DNA from: Yinghuangia elevatio
Lineage (GTDB): Bacteria; Actinomycetota; Actinomycetes; Streptomycetales; Streptomycetaceae
Direction: 5' to 3'
Length of the DNA: 64,000 bases
NCBI RefSeq assembly: GCF_040649515.1
Contig: NZ_JBEZFP010000027.1
Coordinates: 1-64,000, forward strand
Translations under genes and position numbers: made by a program
Part shown: positions 54,430-62,400 of the stretch, in pieces
Position numbering within the stretch: position 1 is the first letter of the stretch
How the letters are laid out: the number at the start of each line of letters is the position of its first letter
Notes under the pieces: model-generated
The model's input: only the letters and a program-made list of their open reading frames with translations
Databases searched by the model: none
What the model was told of the DNA's origin: nothing

Positions 54430-55226
54430 CCCGCCTTACCGAAGTCCTGGCCGCGGCCCGGGCGGAGAACCGCGCCGCACTCGTCGGCTACCTGCCCGCC
54501 GGATACCCGAGCGCCGAGGGCTCGGCCGAGGCCGCCCGCGCGATGGTCGACGGCGGCTGCGACGTCATCGAGATCGGCCTGCCCTACAGCGACCCGCAGA
54601 TGGACGGCCCGGTCATCCAGCGCGCCGTCGAGCACGCGCTCGCGAACGGCGTCAACACCCACCACGTCATCGACAACGCGCGCGCCGTCGCCGAGACCGG
54701 GGCCGCGGCCCTGGTCATGACGTACTGGAACCCCGTCGAGCGGTACGGCGTCGACCGCTTCGCCGAGGAACTGGCCGCCGCCGGGGGAGCCGGGGTCATC
54801 ACCCCCGACCTCATCCCCGACGAGGCCGCCGACTGGATCGCCGCCACCGACAAGCACGGGCTCGACCGGATCTTCCTGGTCGCCCCGTCGTCCACCGACG
54901 CGCGCCTCAAGCTCACCACCGACGTGTGCGGCGGCTTCGTCTACGCGGCGTCCACGATGGGCATCACCGGCACCCGAACCAGCGTCGGCAACCGCGCCGC
55001 CGAACTGGTCGCGCGCACCCGCGAGGTCACCGAACTGCCGATCTGCGTCGGCCTCGGCGTCTCGAACGCGGCCCAGGCCGCCGAGATCGCGGCGTACGCG
55101 GACGGTGTGATCGTCGGCTCCGCCTTCGTCCGCGCGCTCCTGGACGCCCCGACCCCCGAAGCCGGGGTCGAGGCGGTCCGCGCGCTCGCCGCGGAGCTCG
55201 CGGAGGGTGTGCGGGCCGGGCGCTGA
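54426..55226 (+). CDS. trpA: Tryptophan synthase alpha chain
   Basis: A (beta/alpha)8 lyase of 266 aa that releases indole from indole-3-glycerol phosphate. Catalytic Glu and Asp are in DVIEIGLPYSDPQMDGPVIQ. Other conserved parts are ALVMTYWNPVERYG, VITPDLIPDEA, GFVYAASTMGITGTR and GVIVGSAFV. GTG start overlaps the trpB stop. It ends the trp set; a 200-base gap follows. Confidence 0.97.
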
Positions 55227-55263
55227 CCGACGTCGGCGGTCCCGGAATCCGGACTGCGGAAAT

Positions 55264-55291
55264 TTGGACATAGCCATCTAGATGGCATCAT
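55264..55291. promoter_or_regulatory. Palindrome upstream of the MauE-type gene
   Basis: GCCATCTAGATGGC at 55273-55286 is a perfect 14-bp palindrome in an AT-rich patch. TTGGAC at 55264-55269 and CATCAT at 55286-55291 flank it with a 16-base spacer, so a regulator binding the dyad would cover the promoter of the thiol-protein genes. Confidence 0.4.
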
Positions 55292-55428
55292 GGCGGGCGA
55301 CTGTTGCTTTCGAGTGATAGCCGCCCGTCGCCGTTTGACCTCAACGAGTTACTCCGAACGAGGAACCTCGGGCCCTCCAAAACGGTTAAACAAGGGCACC
55401 CCACCCATCCGTGATGGAGGTCAGACCC

Positions 55429-55974
55429 ATGAACGCGGCCGTCGCCGTGGACCGCCCCACCCGCGGTCCCTCAAGCCTCAGGCGCGCCTTCCCGTGGATC
55501 GGCGTCGCCGCCCGCCTCGGCCTGGCCGTCGTTTGGGCGTGGGCCGGCTGGGAGAAGGCCGTCAACCCCGCACAGGCCGCCCAGGCGGTCCGGGCCTTCG
55601 ACGTGCTCCCCGAGAGCCTCGTCGAGCCGATCGGGTACGCCCTGCCCTACCTGGAACTGGGCCTCGCCGCCCTCCTGGTCATCGGCCTCGGCACCCGCAT
55701 CGTCGCGGGCATCTCAGCGGTCCTGCTGCTGGTGTTCATCGCCGGCATCGCCCAGGCGTGGGCCCGCGGCCTGGCCATCGACTGCGGCTGCTTCGGCGGC
55801 GGCGGACCGATCGCGCCCGACCAGACCAAGTACCTCCAGGAGATCCTGCGCGACCTGGCCTTCATGGTCCCGGCCGTGTGGCTCCTGCTGTTCCCGCGCA
55901 CGCGCCTCTCGGCGGACTCGTGGCTGGCCATAGACGACCCGGCCGACGACGACACCGACACCGACGAGGACTGA
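55429..55974 (+). CDS. MauE/DoxX family redox membrane protein
   Basis: Membrane protein of 181 aa with four helices, beginning at WIGVAARLGLAVVWAWAGWE. The conserved thiol motif DCGCFGGGGP follows the third helix. Such MauE-type proteins are thought to pass electrons to periplasmic thioredoxin-like proteins. GGAGG precedes ATG 55429. The DsbA-type gene lies 149 bases downstream, which supports a shared disulfide pathway. Confidence 0.88.
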   Translation: MNAAVAVDRPTRGPSSLRRAFPWIGVAARLGLAVVWAWAGWEKAVNPAQAAQAVRAFDVLPESLVEPIGYALPYLELGLAALLVIGLGTRIVAGISAVLLLVFIAGIAQAWARGLAIDCGCFGGGGPIAPDQTKYLQEILRDLAFMVPAVWLLLFPRTRLSADSWLAIDDPADDDTDTDED

Positions 55975-56123
55975 CCCGGCACCCGGGGTCCCGCCGAATC
56001 CGCGGGAACTCCCCGGCACCCGCGTCCGACCAACTGGACAAGGGACCCGCCGGCCCATCGACCGCCCGACATTTCATGCCTAAGACCGAGATCCGACCGA
56101 CAGATAGACGGTGACCTGAGGAC

Positions 56124-56939
56124 ATGAGCAAGAAGAACGACGACGGCAAGCGCACCGCCCGCGAGCGTATGCAGGCGGAGCGGGCCCGCCAGCAACAGGC
56201 GGACAAGCGCAAGCGTGCCCTCATCATCGGCGGGTCGGTCGTCGCGGTCCTCGCCGTCGCGGCGGGCATCGGGATCATCGTCGGCAACAACAAGTCGGAC
56301 AAGAACGAGTCCAACTGGGCCTCGGTCGCGGACCAGCCGCTCAAGCAGCCCGCGGGCGTCACCGGCACCGTCGTGCCGTACGGCAGCAACCCCAACGCCC
56401 CGGTCCTCACCATCTACGAGGACTTCCGCTGCCCGATCTGCGAGCAGGTCGAGACCAAGCTCGGCGCGACCATCCAGCAGCTCGCCGACGCCGGGACCAT
56501 CCGCCTGGAGTTCCACATCGCGTCGTTCCTGGACCGCAACCTCGGCGGCAACGGGTCCAAGTACGCGGCCAACGCGGCCGCGTGCGCGCAGGACGCCGGC
56601 AAGTTCAAGGCGTACCACGACGTCCTGTACGCGAACCAGCCCGACGAGAGCAGCGACAAGTTCGGCAAGAACTCCTACCTGCTCGACCTCGCGAGCAAGG
56701 TGGACGGCCTGCGCAGCCCGGCGTTCGACCAGTGCGTCAACGACCTCGCGTACGCGCCCTGGGTGAAGCAGTCCCAGGAGGACTTCAACAACGCCAAGGT
56801 CGGGACCGAACAGGTCACCGGTACGCCCACGCTGGCCATGAACAACCAGAAGCTGAAGTACACCGAGGGCAACGCGATCATGAGCCCGGAGGCGTTCAAG
56901 GCGCAGATCGAGCAGATCATCGCCACGATGCCGAAGTAG
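56124..56939 (+). CDS. DsbA-type membrane-anchored thioredoxin-fold protein
   Basis: Protein of 271 aa. A basic N-terminal tail (1-31) and one membrane helix (about 32-53, ALIIGGSVVAVLAVAAGIGI) anchor it; the rest is extracytoplasmic. The active site is CPIC (C103/C106) in TIYEDFRCPICEQVE. The thioredoxin fold is supported by the cis-Pro segment VTGTPTLAMNN. It should oxidise or isomerise exported protein thiols, with the MauE-type protein as redox partner. Confidence 0.92.
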   Translation: MSKKNDDGKRTARERMQAERARQQQADKRKRALIIGGSVVAVLAVAAGIGIIVGNNKSDKNESNWASVADQPLKQPAGVTGTVVPYGSNPNAPVLTIYEDFRCPICEQVETKLGATIQQLADAGTIRLEFHIASFLDRNLGGNGSKYAANAAACAQDAGKFKAYHDVLYANQPDESSDKFGKNSYLLDLASKVDGLRSPAFDQCVNDLAYAPWVKQSQEDFNNAKVGTEQVTGTPTLAMNNQKLKYTEGNAIMSPEAFKAQIEQIIATMPK

Positions 56940-57038
56940 CCGCGACCCCGGCCGCCCGCGCCGCGGCCCCGCGCATCCGTGTTCACAAGGGCACAGGTGC
57001 AGCCGTGGCGCGGGCGGCAGGGTAGCGTCATCCCTGCC

Positions 57039-58187
57039 ATGGATCTCGCATACATTCCCAGCCCGTCCAAGGGCGTCGTCGACCTCGGCCCGCTGCCGCT
57101 GCGCGGGTACGCGCTCTGCATCATCCTCGGCGTGATCCTGGCCATCTGGCTCGGTGAACGCCGCTGGATCGCCCGCGGCGGCCGGCCCGGCACCGTGATG
57201 GACATCGCGGTGTGGATGGTGCCGTTCGGCCTCATCGGCGGCCGCATCTACCACGTGATCACCACACCCGGGCCGTACTTCGGTTCGGACGGCGACCCGA
57301 TGCAGGCGTTCGCCATCTGGAAGGGCGGCCTGGGCATCTGGGGCGCCATCTTCCTCGGCGGCGTCGGCGCGTGGATCGGCTGCCGCCGCCGGGGCATCCC
57401 GCTGCCGGCCCTGGCCGACGCGCTCGCCCCCGGCATCGTGCTCGCGCAGGCGGTCGGCCGCTGGGGCAACTGGTTCAACCAGGAGCTGTACGGCAAGGCC
57501 ACCGACGTCCCGTGGGCGCTGAAGATCGACGCCGACCACAGCCCGGACGGCGTCGCGGGCACGTACCACCCGACGTTCCTGTACGAGTTCTTGTGGTGCA
57601 TTGGCGTCGCGCTTCTGGTGCTCTGGGCGGACCGCCGCTTCACGCTGGGCCACGGCCGCGCGTTCGCCCTGTACGTCGCCGGCTACACGGTCGGCCGGTT
57701 CTGGATCGAGTACATGCGCATCGACGAGGCGGAGCACGTCCTCGGCATGCGGCTCAACAACTGGACGTCGATCCTGGTCTTCGCGGGCGCCGTCGCGTAC
57801 ATGGTCATCTCGGCCCGCAAGCACCCCGGCCGCGAGGACCCCGCGACCCTCAAGGGCACCCGGCCCTTCGACGACGACAGCGACTCCGAGGCCGCCGAGC
57901 CCGACGAGGACTCCTCGAAGGTCGACTTCACCAAGGCGGACTCTGCCAAGGCGGACTCTGCCAACGCCGACTCCTCCAAGGCCGACATCTCCAAGAGCGA
58001 CTCGTCCAAGGCCGAATCGCCCACGGCCGACTCCTTCAAAGCCGCCGACGAGGACGACTCCCCCCGGGACGACTCCTCCGACCCCGCCGACGGCGAGACG
58101 TCCGGCACACCCGAGGAAGACACCTCCGCGAACGGGGAAGAAGCCGCCGCCGGGAAGCGTTCCAAGGACGGCTCGAAGCGTTCCTGA
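57039..58187 (+). CDS. lgt: Prolipoprotein diacylglyceryl transferase
   Basis: Membrane enzyme of 382 aa that adds diacylglycerol to the lipobox Cys, the step before LspA. Motifs are GGRIYHVITTP, AQAVGRWGNWFNQELYG and VGRFWIEYMRIDEAEH. About seven helices end near residue 265. The last 110 residues are an acidic Ser/Ala/Lys/Asp tail with 5-residue repeats (KADSA, KADSA, NADSS, KADIS). ATG 57039 places the start before SPSKGVVDLGPLPLRGYAL. Confidence 0.94.
   Translation: MDLAYIPSPSKGVVDLGPLPLRGYALCIILGVILAIWLGERRWIARGGRPGTVMDIAVWMVPFGLIGGRIYHVITTPGPYFGSDGDPMQAFAIWKGGLGIWGAIFLGGVGAWIGCRRRGIPLPALADALAPGIVLAQAVGRWGNWFNQELYGKATDVPWALKIDADHSPDGVAGTYHPTFLYEFLWCIGVALLVLWADRRFTLGHGRAFALYVAGYTVGRFWIEYMRIDEAEHVLGMRLNNWTSILVFAGAVAYMVISARKHPGREDPATLKGTRPFDDDSDSEAAEPDEDSSKVDFTKADSAKADSANADSSKADISKSDSSKAESPTADSFKAADEDDSPRDDSSDPADGETSGTPEEDTSANGEEAAAGKRSKDGSKRS
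57936..58030 (+). repeat. 15-bp in-frame repeat in the lgt tail
   Basis: GCGGACTCTGCCAAG-type 15-bp units repeat twice exactly and then drift through NADSS, KADIS, KSDSS and KAESP. The array encodes a flexible acidic/basic tail after the last membrane helix of Lgt. Confidence 0.75.
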
Positions 58188-58216
58188 GCCACCCGGTCGA
58201 CCCTCTGACCTGCGGG

Positions 58217-58235
58217 TTTGGTCAGCCTTGCCTTG
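58217..58235 (+). promoter_or_regulatory. Possible iron-box (DmdR/IdeR-like) before the VIT1-type gene
   Basis: TTTGGTCAGCCTTGCCTTG agrees at 12 of 19 positions with the DtxR/IdeR-family consensus TTAGGTTAGGCTAACCTAA. It lies 64 bases before the GTG of the metal transporter gene. The match is moderate and was found by eye. Confidence 0.25.
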
Positions 58236-58298
58236 CTGGTGGGGCCCGTGTGCCACGCGGTAGCTTCGAGGGGACGGAACCCCTGAGGAGGGCCTGAC

Positions 58299-59147
58299 GT
58301 GAGCAGCATCGGCGAGATAGGCGAGGTCGAGGCGGCCGCTCCTACCCCGAAGGCGCACGCCGCACGGACCGGCTCCGCGCCCGAGGAAGCCAAGGCCACG
58401 GCGGCCAAGACCACGGCCGCACAGGCACCCGGCGCCGCCAAGGCCGCCGACGAACCGGAGATCGACCACAGCCACCGCGACATCGCGGGCGGCTGGCTGC
58501 GCCCCGCGGTATTCGGCGCGATGGACGGCCTGGTCTCAAACTTCGCGCTGATCGCCGGCGTGGCGGGCAGCAACGCGTCCGCCAGGACCATCGCCATCAC
58601 CGGCCTCGCGGGCCTGGCCGGCGGCGCCTTCTCGATGGCGGCGGGGGAGTACACCTCGGTCGCCTCGCAGGCCGAACTGGCCCAGGCCGAGGTCGAGGTC
58701 GAACGGCGCGAGCTGGTCCGCGCGCCGGAGGCCGAACTGCGCGAGCTGGCCGAGCTGTACATCGCCCGCGGGCTCGACGAGGAACTCGCGTACGAGGTGG
58801 CCACCCAGCTCTCCCGCGACCCGGACCAGGCCCTCGAGATACACGCCCGCGAGGAGCTCGGCGTCGACCCGCACGACCTGCCGTCGCCCTGGCTGGCCGC
58901 CGGATCGTCGTTCTTGGCCTTCGCGATCGGCGCGGTGCTGCCGCTCCTGCCCTACCTGCTGGGCGCCGTCGAGCTGTGGCCCGCGCTCGTCCTGACGATG
59001 GTCGGCCTCTTCGCCGCCGGCGCGGTCGTCTCCCGCGTCACAGGACGCCCGTGGTGGTTCGGCGGATCCCGCCAACTGCTGCTCGGCGGCGCGGCCGGCG
59101 GCCTGACCTACCTCCTGGGGATGGCAATCGGCCACGGCATCGGCTGA
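58299..59147 (+). CDS. VIT1/CCC1-family iron/manganese transporter
   Basis: Membrane protein of 282 aa. After an Ala/Lys/Thr-rich tail (1-55) the family start is HRDIAGGWLRPAVFGAMDGL then VSNFALIAGVAGS. The metal-binding helix is AGGAFSMAAGEYTSVASQAE. A Glu-rich cytoplasmic helix pair (about 125-185) follows, then three more helices. Homologs move Fe2+ or Mn2+ out of the cytoplasm. GAGGAGGG precedes the GTG. Confidence 0.92.
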   Translation: MSSIGEIGEVEAAAPTPKAHAARTGSAPEEAKATAAKTTAAQAPGAAKAADEPEIDHSHRDIAGGWLRPAVFGAMDGLVSNFALIAGVAGSNASARTIAITGLAGLAGGAFSMAAGEYTSVASQAELAQAEVEVERRELVRAPEAELRELAELYIARGLDEELAYEVATQLSRDPDQALEIHAREELGVDPHDLPSPWLAAGSSFLAFAIGAVLPLLPYLLGAVELWPALVLTMVGLFAAGAVVSRVTGRPWWFGGSRQLLLGGAAGGLTYLLGMAIGHGIG

Positions 59148-59470
59148 CAATCAGCTGACAGCGCGTGAAGGGTCCGAAACGCACACGACATCAAAGTGCG
59201 TGCGCACAAGGCATGCACAAAACGATCACCTTGCGTACGTCTGTTCGACCGTTTCGGTGACAGGGTGGCCGGGAATGAGCCCAGCGCGCGGAGGCGGCAG
59301 TGGCGACGGGCCGGACACAGCCCCCGGTTTTTCCGACAGTGTCCGGATGACGAGACAAAGGTGTCTTGTGTTCCGGATGCCACAACTGATCGTGTAACCT
59401 GCACGAAATCGCAGAGGGCCAACGTCGTCCCTGTTGCGCACCACACGCCACGACGACGACGGGAGCGCCG
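59148..59470. other. Intergenic region upstream of gltB
   Basis: A 323-base gap without a supported gene. It contains a direct repeat of TCCGGATG (near 59342 and 59372) and an AT-rich segment (59380-59412). A GlnR-like site is listed separately. The promoter of gltB is expected here. Confidence 0.45.
59394..59409 (+). promoter_or_regulatory. Candidate GlnR box upstream of gltB
   Basis: GTAAC-6-GAAAT (GTAACCTGCACGAAAT) fits the half-site pair of the actinobacterial nitrogen regulator GlnR, consensus gTnAC-6-GaAAc, in all but the last position. It lies 62 bases upstream of the gltB ATG. A second pair upstream is poor. Confidence 0.35.
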
Positions 59471-62400
59471 ATGCCTCCTGCTGCATCCACTCAGGGCCCC
59501 CTTTTTTCCGCGGTTCCCGCTGCCCAGGGCCTGTACGACCCCCGCAACGAGCACGACGCCTGCGGTGTCGGTTTCGTCGCCACGCTCACCGGTGAGCCGA
59601 GCCACGACATCGTCCAGCAGGCCCTGACCGTGCTGCGCAACATGGAGCACCGCGGCGCCACCGGCGCCGAGCCGGACACCGGCGACGGCGCGGGCATCCT
59701 CACCCAGGTCCCGGACGAGTTCTTCCGCTCCGTGGTCGGCTTCGACCTCCCCGCCGCCGGCGCCTACGCCGCGGGCATGGCGTTCCTCCCCGACGACGAC
59801 GTGCACGCGGGCCGGGCCAAGTCCTCCATCGAGCGCATCGCCGCCGAGGAAGGCCTCAAGGTCCTGGGCTGGCGCGACGTGCCGACCACCCCCGAGCTGG
59901 TCGGCGCCACCGCCCGCGCCACCATGCCGCGCTTCGCGCAGATCTTCGTCGCCGACGCCACCGGCGAACGCGACGGCATCGCCCTGGACCGCCTCGCCTT
60001 CTGCCTGCGCAAGCGGGCCGAACGCGAAGTCGAGGTCTACTTCGCCTCGCTGTCCGCGCGCACCCTCATCTACAAGGGCATGCTGACGACCGGTCAGCTG
60101 GAGCCGTTCTTCCCGGACCTCTCCGACCGGCGCTTCACCTCCGCCGTCGGCCTGATCCACTCGCGGTTCTCCACCAACACCTTCCCGGCGTGGCCCCTCG
60201 CCCACCCGTACCGCTTCATCGCCCACAACGGCGAGATCAACACGGTCATGGGCAACCGCAACTGGATGGCCGCCCGCGAGTCCATGCTCGAGACCGACCT
60301 CATCCCCGGCGACCTGTCGCGGCTGTACCCGATCTGCACCCCGGGCGCATCCGACTCGGCGTCCTTCGACGAGGTCCTCGAACTGCTGCACCTCGGCGGC
60401 CGCACGCTGCCCCACGCGGTCCTCATGATGATCCCGGAGGCGTGGGAGAACCACACCTCCATGGACGAGGCCCGCCGCGCCTTCTACCGCTTCCACGGCA
60501 CCGTCATGGAGCCCTGGGACGGCCCCGCGTGCGTCACCTTCACCGACGGCACCCAGATCGGCGCCGTGCTGGACCGCAACGGCCTGCGCCCGTCCCGGTA
60601 CTGGGTCACCGACGACGGCCTCGTCGTGCTCTCCTCCGAGGTCGGCGTCCTCGACATCGACCCCGCCAAGGTGGTCCGCAAGGGCCGCCTCCAGCCCGGC
60701 CGCATGTTCCTCGTCGACACCGCGACGCACCGCATCGTCGAGGACGACGAGATCAAGTCCGCGCTGGCCGCCGAACACCCGTACGCCGACTGGCTGCACG
60801 CGGGCCTCATCAACCTCGAGGACCTGCCCGAGCGCGAGCACGTCGTACACACGCACGCCTCCGTCTCGCGCCGCCAGCAGACCTTCGGGTACACCGAGGA
60901 AGAACTCCGCGTCATCCTCGCCCCGATGGCCCGCACCGGCGGCGAACCGCTCGGCTCCATGGGCACCGACAGCCCCATCGCCGCGCTCTCCGAGAAGCCG
61001 CGCCTGCTGTTCGACTACTTTGTGCAGTTGTTCGCCCAGGTCACCAACCCGCCGCTGGACGCCATCCGCGAGGAACTGGTCACCTCCCTCGGCAGCTTCG
61101 TCGGCCCCGAGGCAAACCTGCTCGACCCCACCCCGGCCGCGTGCCGCAACGTCGTGCTGCCCTTCCCGGTCATCGACAACGACGAGCTCGCCAAGCTCAT
61201 CCACATCAACGCCGACGGCGACATGCCCGGCCTCAAGGCCGCCACCATCTCCGGCCTCTACCAGGTCGACGGAGGCGGCGAGGCCCTGCGCCGCCGCCTG
61301 GAGGAGATCCGCACCGAGGCGACCACCGCCATAGCGGACGGCGCCCGCATCATCGTGCTGTCCGACCGCCACTCGGACGCCGAGAACGCGCCCATCCCCT
61401 CGCTGCTGCTCACCAGCGCCGTGCACCACCACCTGATCCGCACCAAGACCCGCACCCAGGTCGGCCTCATCGTCGAGGCCGGCGACGTGCGCGAGGTGCA
61501 CCACGTGGCGCTGCTCATCGGCTACGGCGCCGCCGCGGTCAACCCCTACCTCGCCATGGAGACCGTCGAGGACCTCGTCCGCGAAGGCGTGTTCCTCAAG
61601 GACATCGAGGCCGAGCAGGCGATCCGCAACCTCATCAAGGCGCTCGGCAAGGGCGTCCTGAAGGTCATGTCCAAGATGGGCATCTCCACCGTGTCGTCGT
61701 ACCGCGGCGCCCAGGTCTTCGAGGCCATCGGCCTCGCCGACGGCGTCGTCGCCGAGTACTTCACCGGCACCACCAGCAAGCTCGGCGGCGTCGACGTCGA
61801 GGTGCTCGCCCGCGAGGTCGCCGAGCGGCACGCCAAGGCGTACCCGCCCAGCGGCATCGCCCCCTCGCACCGCCGCCTGGAGATCGGCGGCGAGTACCAG
61901 TGGCGCCGCGAGGGCGAGCCCCACCTGTTCGACCCGGAGACCGTCTTCCGCCTCCAGCACTCCACCCGCGAGCGCCGGTACGACATTTTCAAGAAGTACA
62001 CGTCCCGCGTCGACGAGCAGTCCGAGCGCCTCATGACGCTGCGCGGCCTGTTCCGCTTCAAGGACGGCGGGCGCGCCCCGATCTCCGTCGACGAGGTCGA
62101 GCCCGTCTCCGAGATCGTCAAGCGGTTCTCCACCGGCGCCATGTCGTACGGCTCCATCTCCATGGAGGCGCACCAGACCCTCGCCATCGCGATGAACCGC
62201 CTCGGCGGCAAGTCCAACACCGGCGAAGGCGGCGAGGACGCCGAGCGCCTGTACGACCCCGAGCGCCGCTCGGCGATCAAGCAGGTCGCCTCCGGCCGCT
62301 TCGGCGTCACCTCCGAGTACCTCGTCAACGCCGACGACATCCAGATCAAGATGGCCCAGGGCGCCAAGCCCGGCGAGGGCGGCCAGCTGCCCGGCCACAA

